A DNA stretch of 64,000 nt, taken from Rubrivivax sp. GTDB lineage: Bacteria; Pseudomonadota; Gammaproteobacteria; Burkholderiales; Burkholderiaceae_C. This document shows positions 50,615-58,429 of this stretch, piece after piece. The position numbers were made by a program, and so were the translations under genes. Position 1 is the first letter of the stretch; every line of letters starts with the position of its first letter. Location of the stretch: positions 1,720,001 through 1,784,000 of the forward strand of contig JAHBZT010000001.1 in the NCBI GenBank assembly GCA_019635315.1, in the 5' to 3' direction. The notes under the pieces are model-generated. The model was not told the DNA's origin, made no database searches, and saw only the letters and a list, made by a program, of their open reading frames with translations.

Positions 50615-51349
50615 ATGCCCTTCATCCGCACTGCCGACCGCGCGCCCAGCGCCCTGCGACCCGTCACGCTCGAGCGCGGCTACACGAAACATGCCGAAGG
50701 CGCGGTGCTCGTCGCCTTCGGTGCCACGCGCGTGCTGTGCACCGCGTCGGTCGAGGAAAAGGTGCCGCCGCACAAGCGCGGCAGCGGCGAGGGCTGGGTC
50801 ACGGCCGAATACGGCATGCTGCCGCGCAGCACCCACACGCGCAGCGACCGCGAGGCGGCCAAGGGCAAGCAGAGCGGGCGCACGCAGGAGATCCAGCGCC
50901 TGATCGGCCGCAGCCTGCGCAGCGTCTTCGACCTGGCCGCGCTGGGCGAACGCACGATCACGCTGGACTGCGACGTGCTGCAGGCCGACGGCGGCACGCG
51001 CACCGCGGCCATCACCGGCGCCTTCGTCGCCGCGCACGACGCGGTGGGCTGGCTGCTGCGCGAAGGGCGCATCGCCGCGAGCCCGGTGCGCGACCATGTC
51101 GCGGCGGTCTCGGTCGGCGTCGTGCAGGGCACGCCGCTGCTGGACCTGGAGTACGTCGAGGACGTCGCCTGCGACACCGACATGAATGTCGTGATGACCG
51201 GCAGCGGCGGCTTCGTCGAGGTCCAGGGCACGGCCGAGGGCGCGCCCTTCAGCCGCGCCGAACTGGACGCGCTGCTCGCGCTGGCGGCGCGCGGCATCGG
51301 CGAGCTGGTGGCCGCGCAGCGCGCCGCGCTGGCGCAGCCGCTGCCCTGA
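50615..51349 (+). CDS. rph: Ribonuclease PH
   Basis: RNase PH trims tRNA 3' ends by phosphorolysis. The 244-residue protein has the family start [60 protein letters not shown] with the RSxxTRSxRE phosphate-binding motif, and [23 protein letters not shown] 50615 is the family start; an in-frame ATG at 50582 would add 11 unconserved residues. rdgB follows 17 bases downstream on the same strand. Confidence 0.97.
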   Translation: MPFIRTADRAPSALRPVTLERGYTKHAEGAVLVAFGATRVLCTASVEEKVPPHKRGSGEGWVTAEYGMLPRSTHTRSDREAAKGKQSGRTQEIQRLIGRSLRSVFDLAALGERTITLDCDVLQADGGTRTAAITGAFVAAHDAVGWLLREGRIAASPVRDHVAAVSVGVVQGTPLLDLEYVEDVACDTDMNVVMTGSGGFVEVQGTAEGAPFSRAELDALLALAARGIGELVAAQRAALAQPLP

Positions 51350-51366
51350 ACGCAGGCGGGCCCGCC

Positions 51367-52002
51367 ATGCGCCTGGTGCTGGCGTCGAACAACGCCAAGA
51401 AGCTGGTCGAGCTGCGCGCGCTGTTCGGCGGGCTGGACGTCGAGCTGGTCGCGCAGGGCCAGCTCGGCATCGCCGAGGCCGACGAACCGCACGCGACCTT
51501 CATCGAGAATGCCCTGGCCAAGGCGCGCGCCGCCGCAGCGGCCAGCGGTGGCGCGGCGATCGCCGACGACTCCGGGCTGTGCGTCGACGCCCTCGGCGGC
51601 GCGCCGGGCGTGGTCTCGGCGCACTTCGCGCCGCTGCCGGATGCGCGGCCTGCGGGCCTGGACCGCGAAGCGCTGCGCCGCAGGCAGGACGCCGCCAACA
51701 ACGCGCTGCTGCTCGAGCGGCTGCGGGGCGTGGCCGACCGGCGCGCGCATTTCGTCAGCACGCTGGTCGCGCTGCGAAGCGCGCAGGACCCGCAGCCGCT
51801 GGTGGCGGTCGGCCGCTGGCCGGGCGAGATCCTGGCCGCACCGCGGGGCGAAGGCGGCTTCGGCTACGACCCGCTGATGTTCGTCCCCGATCTCGGGCGC
51901 AGCGTCGCCGAGCTCGATGCGGCGACGAAGAACCTGCACAGCCACCGCGCGCGCGCCGCGGCGCAGATGGTGGTGCTGCTGCGCGAGGTCTGGGGGCTGT
52001 GA
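51367..52002 (+). CDS. rdgB: XTP/dITP diphosphatase (RdgB/HAM1)
   Basis: This house-cleaning enzyme hydrolyses ITP, dITP and XTP to the monophosphates, keeping damaged purines out of DNA. The 211-residue protein shows LVLASNNAKKLVELRALF (nucleotide-binding start), the TFIENALAKARAAA helix, IADDSGLCVDALGGAPGV and GEGGFGYDPLMFVPD. It overlaps hemW by GTGA, and rph precedes it by 17 bases, so the three genes are translated from one message. Confidence 0.96.
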   Translation: MRLVLASNNAKKLVELRALFGGLDVELVAQGQLGIAEADEPHATFIENALAKARAAAAASGGAAIADDSGLCVDALGGAPGVVSAHFAPLPDARPAGLDREALRRRQDAANNALLLERLRGVADRRAHFVSTLVALRSAQDPQPLVAVGRWPGEILAAPRGEGGFGYDPLMFVPDLGRSVAELDAATKNLHSHRARAAAQMVVLLREVWGL

Positions 52003-53267
52003 GCGCCGGTGGCGGCCTGCCGCCGCTGCGGCCGGCGGCCGAAGAGGGTGCGCCGCCGCGCGACGTGGCGCATTACCTGCGCCCCGGCACGCTGCAGTTG
52101 CCGGCGCTGCCGCCGCTGTCGCTGTACGTGCACCTGCCGTGGTGCCTGAGGAAGTGCCCGTACTGCGACTTCAATTCGCACGAGCTGCGGACGCAGGACC
52201 TGCCCGAGGCCGGCTATGTCGACGCGCTGGTCGCCGACCTGGAAGCCGCGCTGCCGCTGGTCTGGGGCCGCCGCATCGAGACCGTCTTCATCGGCGGCGG
52301 CACGCCCAGCCTGTTCAGCCCCGAGGCCATCGACCGCCTGCTCGCCGCGGTGCGCGCGCGGCTGCAGATCGTGCCCGGCGCCGAGATCACGCTGGAGGCC
52401 AACCCCGGCACCTTCGAGCGCGAGCGCTTCCGCGCCTACCGCGCCGCCGGCGTGACGCGGCTGTCGGTCGGCGTGCAGAGCTTCGACGACGCGATGCTCG
52501 CGCGCCTGGGCCGCGTGCACGACGCACGCCAGGCCCGCGCGGCGGTCGAGGAGGCGGCGGCCGCCTTCGACACCTTCAACCTCGACCTGATGTATGCGCT
52601 GCCGGGCCAGACGCTGGCGATGCTGGACGCGGACCTGGACGCCGCGCTGTCGTACGCGCCGCCGCACCTGTCGATCTACCACCTGACGATCGAGCCCAAT
52701 ACCGCCTTCGCCAATGAGCCGCCGCCCGACCGCCCCGACGACGACCTGGCCAGCGACATGCTCGACCGCATCGCCGAGCGCACGGCCGCCGCCGGCCTGG
52801 TGCGCTACGAGGTCTCGGCCTTCGCGCGCGAGGGCCACCGCTGCGCGCACAACCTGAACTACTGGCGCTTCGGCGACTACCTGGGCATCGGCGCCGGCGC
52901 GCATGGCAAGCTGAGCTTCCCGCACCGCGTGATGCGCCAGGTACGCTGGCGCGACCCGGCGACCTACCTGCGCCAGGCGCGGGCCGGCCGCGCGGTGTCC
53001 AACGAGCACGAGGTGGCGCGCGCCGACCTGCCGTTCGAGTTCATGATGAATGCGCTGCGCCTGGTCGAGGGCTTCGAGCTGCCGCGCTTCGCCGAGCGCA
53101 CCGGGCTGCCGCCTTCGGCCATCGCCGAGGCGCTGGCGCGCGCCGAGCAGCGCGGGCTGCTCGTGCGCGAGGGCGAGCGAGAGGGCGAGCGCGTGCGCGC
53201 CAGCGCGCGCGGCTTCGACTTCCTGTCCGATCTGCAGGCGATCTTCCTGCCGCCGGCGCGCCGCTGA
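51999..53267 (+). CDS. hemW: Radical SAM heme chaperone HemW
   Basis: HemW binds haem and an Fe-S cluster and delivers haem to respiratory proteins; it is related to, but distinct from, coproporphyrinogen dehydrogenase HemN. The 422-residue protein has CLRKCPYCDFNSH (CxxxCxxC cluster site, at about residues 49-56), FIGGGTPSLFSP, ITLEANPGTFERER, RLSVGVQSFDD and a C-terminal winged-helix-like HemN_C domain. GTG start overlaps the rdgB stop. HemW lacks the extra N-terminal residues needed for HemN activity, which fits this sequence. Confidence 0.95.
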   Translation: MSAGGGLPPLRPAAEEGAPPRDVAHYLRPGTLQLPALPPLSLYVHLPWCLRKCPYCDFNSHELRTQDLPEAGYVDALVADLEAALPLVWGRRIETVFIGGGTPSLFSPEAIDRLLAAVRARLQIVPGAEITLEANPGTFERERFRAYRAAGVTRLSVGVQSFDDAMLARLGRVHDARQARAAVEEAAAAFDTFNLDLMYALPGQTLAMLDADLDAALSYAPPHLSIYHLTIEPNTAFANEPPPDRPDDDLASDMLDRIAERTAAAGLVRYEVSAFAREGHRCAHNLNYWRFGDYLGIGAGAHGKLSFPHRVMRQVRWRDPATYLRQARAGRAVSNEHEVARADLPFEFMMNALRLVEGFELPRFAERTGLPPSAIAEALARAEQRGLLVREGEREGERVRASARGFDFLSDLQAIFLPPARR

Positions 53268-53304
53268 AACGGACCGCGGGTCGCGCCGCAGCGCAGGGCG
53301 CCGG

Positions 53305-53324
53305 CGTGGCGATGGCTCGCCACG
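53305..53324 (+). terminator. Hairpin after hemW
   Basis: CGTGGCGA (53305-53312) and TCGCCACG (53317-53324) pair perfectly around TGGC, 38 bases past the hemW stop. No T-tract; a possible terminator of the rph-rdgB-hemW unit. Confidence 0.5.
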
Positions 53325-53416
53325 GCCGCGGGCACTGGCTCCTTCGGCCGATTCGCAACCACCCGCCGCTGCCTAGAGTGCCGGGCTTCACACGAATCCC
53401 GACGAGGAGCAGGACC

Positions 53417-55075
53417 ATGAGGACATTGCTGCGCCACGCTGCGTGGCTGGGCACCGTGCTGGCATTGCTGGCCGGCTGCGGCGGCGGTGGGGGCGCGACG
53501 ACGCCGGCGGCCGGCGGTGGGCGCGAGAGCCCGGCCTTTGCCGAGGGCGTCGTCGCGCTCGGCAGCTCGGAGAGCACGGTCAGCCTGGGCTGGGCGCCGG
53601 TCGCCGGTGCCGGCGGTTATGCCGTCGAGCGCCGGGCCGGCGACGGCGCCTGGACGCCGGTCGCGACGCTGGACGCCGAGGCCCGGCACCACCTGGACGA
53701 AGGCCTGCAGCGGGCCACGCGCTACAGCTACCGCGTGCGCGCGCTGGGCACCGGGCAGCAGGCCGAGATCGCCGCGAGCACCGGCGAGGAGGCCGCGCTC
53801 GTGACCGCCCTCGGTGCCGCGAGCGGCGATGCCGTCGAGCGCCGCATCGGTGGTGCCGGCGGCACCCTCGCCGCCGCCGACGGCCGCGTCACCGTCCAGG
53901 TCCCCGCCGGCGCGCTGGCCGGCGAGACCACGCTGCGGCTGCAGCCGATCGCGAATACGGCGCCCGACGGCATCGCCGACGGCGTGCTGCTGCAGATCGG
54001 CGCCGTGCCGTCGCGGGCGCTGCAGCTGAGCCTGCGCTACCCCGAGTCGAGCGCGCCCGACGCCGACGGCCTGGGCGTCGCGCTGCAGCGCGCCGATGGC
54101 AGCTGGCTGGCGTTGCCGGTGACGGCGCTGGACAAGGCCACGCGCAGCCTCACGGTGGCGCTGGACGGACGGCTGCACAGCGGTCCCGCCACGGCGCCGG
54201 GCTTCGCGCCTGCCGGGGCCAGCGTGACGCTGGACTTCCGCGTCGTGCTGTACCGCAACTTCTTCCTCGCGCCGCGGCAGGCGACGCTGAAGGTCGGCGA
54301 GACGCGCGTCTTCGTCCCGTACTCGTACACACGCGGCGTGATCGGCACCGTCTGCGTGCCCGACCCGAACTACGGCTGCGTGCCGATGCCGCTGATCGGC
54401 TCGCAGACGCTGGCCTTCGACAATGTCAAGGCCGGCTACGACAGGCGCTGGTATGTCTTCGCGCAGGAAGGCGGCGACACCGGCAGCGGCACCATCACGC
54501 CGCGCGCCGGCGCGGGCGCCACCTACCGAGCGCCGGCGCGCGTGCCCGACGTCAACCCGGTGCTCGTCAGCTTCGTCAGCACGCACCAGGCCAGCGGGCG
54601 CCGCGTCACCGTCACCGCCAGCGTCACGGTCAAGGAACCGGTGTGGACCGGCATCGCGCGCGGCACTCTGTCGGCGCCTGGCGGCGACCTGGCGTTCACG
54701 TTCGCGATCGAGGCCGTCTGGACAGCGGACCCGCAGGGCGACGGCTCGCGCTTCGTCGCCAACGGCACGCAGACCGTGCACGTGATCGAGATCACCTGCA
54801 CCGGCACGGCCACGCCCTCGTCGGCGCCGCTGCCGCCCGGAGCGCTGGTCATCGATGCGTCCGCCAACCCGCCGCGCTACACGCTGGACGCCGGGAGCGT
54901 CTGGCGCACCGTCGTCGCCGCTCATTGCCCGGGCCACGGCAGCGGCAGCGTCGCCTTCGACGTGCCCGGCCGCCTGGTGGTGGAAGGCACGGTCGGCGGC
55001 GACGGCACCTCGATCAGCGGCCAGCAGGTGCTGGGCGGCGTGGCCTGGGACTGGGCGCTGACCTCGCAGCTCTGA
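53417..55075 (+). CDS. Lipoprotein with fibronectin-III-like and ZU5-like domains
   Basis: The 552-residue protein begins with a lipoprotein signal (MRTLLRHAAWLGTVLALLAG then Cys21). A fibronectin-III-like domain (about 40-115; STVSLGWAPVAGAGGYAVER, TRYSYRVRAL) precedes a ZU5-like domain (about 130-235; GGAGGTLAAADGRVTVQVPA, GALAGETTLRLQPI). The remainder, beta-rich with FVPYSYTRGVIG and CVPDPNYGCV, is not recognised. Probable outer-membrane-attached surface or periplasmic protein; function unknown. ATG 53417 follows AGGAGCAGGA. It is flanked by unrelated genes; no operon is visible. Confidence 0.78.
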   Translation: MRTLLRHAAWLGTVLALLAGCGGGGGATTPAAGGGRESPAFAEGVVALGSSESTVSLGWAPVAGAGGYAVERRAGDGAWTPVATLDAEARHHLDEGLQRATRYSYRVRALGTGQQAEIAASTGEEAALVTALGAASGDAVERRIGGAGGTLAAADGRVTVQVPAGALAGETTLRLQPIANTAPDGIADGVLLQIGAVPSRALQLSLRYPESSAPDADGLGVALQRADGSWLALPVTALDKATRSLTVALDGRLHSGPATAPGFAPAGASVTLDFRVVLYRNFFLAPRQATLKVGETRVFVPYSYTRGVIGTVCVPDPNYGCVPMPLIGSQTLAFDNVKAGYDRRWYVFAQEGGDTGSGTITPRAGAGATYRAPARVPDVNPVLVSFVSTHQASGRRVTVTASVTVKEPVWTGIARGTLSAPGGDLAFTFAIEAVWTADPQGDGSRFVANGTQTVHVIEITCTGTATPSSAPLPPGALVIDASANPPRYTLDAGSVWRTVVAAHCPGHGSGSVAFDVPGRLVVEGTVGGDGTSISGQQVLGGVAWDWALTSQL

Positions 55076-55193
55076 ACCGCGCCGCCGCTGCGCTGGCCCG
55101 CCGCCCGGCGCGCCGTGGCCCGTTCGGGCGATGGCGCGCCGGCGCGCCGGCGCGAACATGCCGGCCACTCGTTACCCCACCAGGAGAATGCCC

Positions 55194-56195
55194 TTGAAGA
55201 AGTTCGTTGTCCCGTTGCTGCTGGCCACGCTCGCCGGCCTCGGCACCACGGCGCAGGCCCAGGCGCCCGGCTCGGTGCAGGCGCTGCTCGACGCGCTGCC
55301 CGAACTGCCGGCCACGGCCGAGCAGGCCGCGACCTGGGTCGACAAGAGCGGCCGCATCGTGCACCCGGCGCTGCTGCAGGCGCAGGCTGCGCTGGCCGCG
55401 CACAAGCAGGCCATGGAGCGCATCGCCGCGGCCCAGGGCCGCACGCATGCCGAGCAGGGCCAGGTCGTCGGGCAGGCGCTGATGCAGGGCATGCAGGAGG
55501 TCGGCATCGACGTGCAGCGCATGCAGGCCGACCCGGCGTATGCGCAGCAGGTGCAGGAACGCATCCGCCGCATGACGCCGGCCGAGCAGATGGCGATGGC
55601 GCAGCGCATGGCGCAGCCGATGAACCAGGACCCGCGCGTCGTCAACCAGGCCGCCGCGATGGCGCAGGACAGCGCAGCCGCGCGCAGCGCCGCCGACGTC
55701 GGCCAGGCCTATGCGCAGCAGCAGCCGCAGCGCTTCCAGCAGCATGCCGCGTTGTGGGCCGAGACCGAGCAGGCCGTGCAGCGCGTGCGCGCACGCAAGC
55801 TTTCGGCCGGCCTGCCGAAGCCGGCGCTGGAGTGGGACAACCCCGGCTGCGACCGGCGCTGCCAGGCGCAGTGGGAGGCCTATGCGGCGAAGATGCTGCC
55901 GCTGATGCTCGCGCGCGAGACCGAGATCCTGCAGCTGCGCCGGGCCGCGCTGCAGCGCCAGCGCGCCGCCGTCGCGCCCGATGTCGCCACCGCCGAGCAG
56001 CACCTGCAGGCCACCGAGTTCGGCCTCGCGTCGCGCAGCCAGGTCAACCAGGGTTTCATCACCGGCTACGACGGCGCCATCGTCGCCGAGATCCAGGGCC
56101 TGCTCGACCGTACCCTGGACGCGGTGAAGAGCGCCGCCGTCGTGCCGCATTGCGGCACCCAGGTCGTGCTGGTGCCGCAGGCGGTCTGCCGCTGA
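55194..56195 (+). CDS. Exported Gln/Ala-rich protein of unknown function
   Basis: The 333-residue protein has a signal peptide (KKFVVPLLLATLAGLGTTA then QAQ). The mature part is helical and Gln/Ala/Met-rich (QQVQERIRRMTPAEQMAMAQ; QRMAQPMNQDPRVVNQAAAM), with Cys pairs in GCDRRCQ and at the end (HCGTQ...QAVC). I do not recognise the family. TTG at 55194 is preferred, because AGGAG (55182-55186) has correct 7-base spacing for it; the ATG at 55188, two codons earlier, is only one base from AGGAG. Probably periplasmic. Confidence 0.7.
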   Translation: MKKFVVPLLLATLAGLGTTAQAQAPGSVQALLDALPELPATAEQAATWVDKSGRIVHPALLQAQAALAAHKQAMERIAAAQGRTHAEQGQVVGQALMQGMQEVGIDVQRMQADPAYAQQVQERIRRMTPAEQMAMAQRMAQPMNQDPRVVNQAAAMAQDSAAARSAADVGQAYAQQQPQRFQQHAALWAETEQAVQRVRARKLSAGLPKPALEWDNPGCDRRCQAQWEAYAAKMLPLMLARETEILQLRRAALQRQRAAVAPDVATAEQHLQATEFGLASRSQVNQGFITGYDGAIVAEIQGLLDRTLDAVKSAAVVPHCGTQVVLVPQAVCR

Positions 56196-56203
56196 GGCCG
56201 CAG

Positions 56204-56224
56204 CCGGCGGCGAGCCACCGCCGG
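56204..56224. terminator. Stem-loop between convergent genes
   Basis: CCGGCGG (56204-56210) pairs with CCGCCGG (56218-56224) between the stop codons of the exported protein and the LysR gene. It could act on both strands; no T-tract. Confidence 0.4.
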
Positions 56225-56281
56225 GCCTGCACGCTGCCGCGGGCGGGCGGCCGCCTTCGGGCCGCGGCGCGTGCCGGCTCG

Positions 56282-57193
56282 TCAGGCCGCGGCGCTGGCC
56301 GCGAGGGCCCGGCGCGACAGCGCCATCTCGTCGTTGAGCCAGGCGCGCAGCGCCTGCAGCGGCGGCCAGCCGGCCAGTTCTTCGGGGTGCGCAAACCAGT
56401 AGGTCGACGACGCCGGTTCGTCCAGCGCCGCCTCGTGCAGGCGCACCAGGCGGCCGGCGCGCAGCGCATCGGCGGCCAGCAGCTCGCGTGTCAGCGCGAT
56501 GCCCAGGTCCTGCTCGGTGGCCTGCAGCATGAGGCCGAAGTCGTTGAATTCCGCCACCGGCTTGGCCGCCAGCCGTGCGCCCGACAGCGCCAGCCAGCGC
56601 GCCCAGGAGCCGGCGTCGCCGAGCAGCGGCTCGGCCGCCAGCTGCTGCGGCGATACGCCGGCCAGCCGCGCCGCGCGCTGCGGCGCCGCGACCACGACCA
56701 GCGGCGAGCTCGCCAGCGGGTCGGCGTGCAGCCCGCGCCAGCGCCCGCTGCCGGCGCGGACCGCGGCGTGGAAGCCTTCGCGCCGCAGGTCCACGAGCTG
56801 GTGCGAGGCATGCACCTCGAGCGGGATCTCCGGGTGCCGCTCGCGCCAGCTCACGATGCGCGGCAGCAGCCAGCGCTGCGCGAACGACGGCAGCACCGTC
56901 AGGCGCAGCGGCTGCGATTCGCCGCTGGCGGTGGCCAGGGCCAGCCGCAGGCCCTCGGCCAGGGCGTCCAGCGCCGGCTCCACCGCGCGCTGCAGCGCGG
57001 CGCCGGCGGCATTGAGCACCAGCCCGCGGCCGACGCGGTCGAACAGCGGCACGCCGACCTGGTCCTCCAGCAGCTTGATCTGCTGGCTGACGGCGCTGTG
57101 CGTCAGGTGCAGTTCCTCGGCCGCGCGGCGCATGTTCTGCGCCCGCGCGACGGCGCGGAAGGCGGGCAGGGTGTGCAGCGGCAGGCGGGCCAT
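56282..57193 (-). CDS. LysR-family transcriptional regulator (GcvA-like)
   Basis: The 303-residue protein has an N-terminal winged helix-turn-helix (HTLPAFRAVARAQNMRRAAE, ELHLTHSAVSQQIKLLEDQV, GVPLFDRVGRGLVLNAAG) and a periplasmic-binding-fold effector domain (about 90-290). The GcvA-like start and LTHSAVSQQI helix suggest that subgroup. It is divergent from the DUF1127 gene, and a palindrome sits directly ahead of its own start codon. Target genes and ligand are unknown. Confidence 0.93.
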   Translation of the reverse strand: MARLPLHTLPAFRAVARAQNMRRAAEELHLTHSAVSQQIKLLEDQVGVPLFDRVGRGLVLNAAGAALQRAVEPALDALAEGLRLALATASGESQPLRLTVLPSFAQRWLLPRIVSWRERHPEIPLEVHASHQLVDLRREGFHAAVRAGSGRWRGLHADPLASSPLVVVAAPQRAARLAGVSPQQLAAEPLLGDAGSWARWLALSGARLAAKPVAEFNDFGLMLQATEQDLGIALTRELLAADALRAGRLVRLHEAALDEPASSTYWFAHPEELAGWPPLQALRAWLNDEMALSRRALAASAAA

Positions 57194-57194
57194 A

Positions 57195-57215
57195 TTGGTC
57201 AGTCAAGCTTACCAA
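57195..57215. promoter_or_regulatory. Palindrome ahead of the LysR start
   Basis: TTGGT (57195-57199) and ACCAA (57211-57215) form an inverted repeat with an 11-base spacer, directly upstream of the LysR start codon. Its place between two divergent genes fits an autoregulatory LysR site (T-N11-A style). Confidence 0.55.
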
Positions 57216-57292
57216 ATCACCTTGAACAAGTCGATTTTCTTCGCACATCCGGGTAGCTATGCTTTCCATCACCGATTGCCGAGGAGCCCGCC

Positions 57293-57547
57293 ATGACCAC
57301 CGCCACCTGCTGCGCCCCCACCGTCCTGCCGTTGCGCCGCCCGCTGCTGCAGCGCTGGTGGCAGGACGCCCGCGACGACCTGCTCGAGGCCTGGAACGCC
57401 TGGCAGCAGCGCCGCCGCGACGAGGCCGACCTGAAGACGCTGCGCGCGCTGGACAGCGCCACGCTGCGCGACCTGGGGCTGGAGCACCTGGTCGCACGCA
57501 ACCCGGCGACGCTGACGCTGCGCGACCGCGAGATCGGGCGCTGGTAG
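57293..57547 (+). CDS. DUF1127-domain small protein
   Basis: The 84-residue protein carries the DUF1127 (YjiS-like) pattern: RRDEADLKTLRALDSATLRD then LGLEH. Such Arg-rich small proteins bind RNA and have been tied to phosphate and carbon metabolism regulation in alphaproteobacteria. Here it is a single-gene unit divergent from a LysR regulator and ends at a strong terminator. Whether the LysR regulator controls it is an inference from location. Confidence 0.85.
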   Translation: MTTATCCAPTVLPLRRPLLQRWWQDARDDLLEAWNAWQQRRRDEADLKTLRALDSATLRDLGLEHLVARNPATLTLRDREIGRW

Positions 57548-57574
57548 CCGGCCGGCCGCCTGCTCATCGCCGCC

Positions 57575-57596
57575 AGCCCCCGTGACTGCGGGGGCT
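57575..57596 (+). terminator. Terminator after the DUF1127 gene
   Basis: AGCCCCCG (57575-57582) pairs perfectly with CGGGGGCT (57589-57596), loop TGACTG, followed by GCTT. It lies 28 bases past the DUF1127 stop. Confidence 0.65.
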
Positions 57597-57682
57597 GCTT
57601 CGAACGCGCAGCGAACGATCGACGAACGCTGCGTCGGCACAGTGCCTGCAGGCCGCGACGGACCGCGGCAGCAGGAGCAGCG

Positions 57683-58429
57683 ATGAAGATGCAGACCCAG
57701 GGTGCCCGCGGCCGCCGGACCGGCGCCGCCGGCTGGCTGGCCGCCACGCTGGCCGTCGCGGCCGGCAGCGCACAGGCCGACAGCTTTCTCGAGACCTTCA
57801 GCGGCCCGCTGAACCCCGCCGCCTGGCAGCTCAGCGCCGGCGGCAACGACGTGGCGATCAGCGGCGGCGAGCTGGTCTTCACCCGGCTCGGCACCGACAA
57901 CACGCTGCTGAGCTTCGTGCCGCAGCTGATCGGCAACTTCGACGTCAGCTTCCGCTACCGGCTGATCGACTGGACCTCCACCTACGCCGGCGGCGACCGG
58001 CTGCAACTGGGTGTCGTCAACCCGCTGCCGGCGGCCTACGGGCATGGCGTCGGGCGCATGCAGGAGGCCGGCGGCTACCACTTCGCGTTCGTCGACGGCG
58101 GCTGCTGCACGTTCGCGCCGCCGGTCACGGCCGACAGCGGCGCGCTGCGCATCACGCGCGTGGCCGGCATCGTGCAGGTCTCGTACCACGACGGCAGCAA
58201 CTGGCAGCTGCTGGGCCAGAGCAGCGAAGACCACCGCGACATGACGCTGAGCTTCAGCGGCTACGTGCACAACTTCTTCGTGCCCGGCACGAGCTACGCG
58301 ATCGACGACTTCTCGATCTGGGCCGACCGCTTCTCGCAGCCGGTGCCCGAGCCGGCCAGCGGCGCGATGCTCGCCGCCGGGCTGGCCGCGCTGGGCTGGA
58401 TGACCCGGCGGCGGCGCCCGGCCGCCTGA
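57683..58429 (+). CDS. PEP-CTERM sorted exported protein
   Basis: The 248-residue protein has an N-terminal signal (basic start, WLAATLAVAAGSAQA, cleavage near residue 32), a beta-rich body resembling laminin-G/concanavalin-type proteins (SFLETFSGPLNPAAWQLSAG; FDVSFRYRLIDW), and a C-terminal PEP-CTERM tag: VPEPASGAMLAAGLAALGWM then TRRRR. The tag is cut by an exosortase and the protein goes to the cell surface or exopolysaccharide. Function unknown. ATG 57683 follows AGGAG. Its stop abuts the stop of the minus-strand ATPase gene with no gap. Confidence 0.9.
   Translation: MKMQTQGARGRRTGAAGWLAATLAVAAGSAQADSFLETFSGPLNPAAWQLSAGGNDVAISGGELVFTRLGTDNTLLSFVPQLIGNFDVSFRYRLIDWTSTYAGGDRLQLGVVNPLPAAYGHGVGRMQEAGGYHFAFVDGGCCTFAPPVTADSGALRITRVAGIVQVSYHDGSNWQLLGQSSEDHRDMTLSFSGYVHNFFVPGTSYAIDDFSIWADRFSQPVPEPASGAMLAAGLAALGWMTRRRRPAA

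Noticed and set aside
51999-53267. Oxygen-independent coproporphyrinogen oxidase HemN
   Set aside because: Length, neighbours (rph-rdgB) and the N-terminus fit HemW, which lacks HemN activity.
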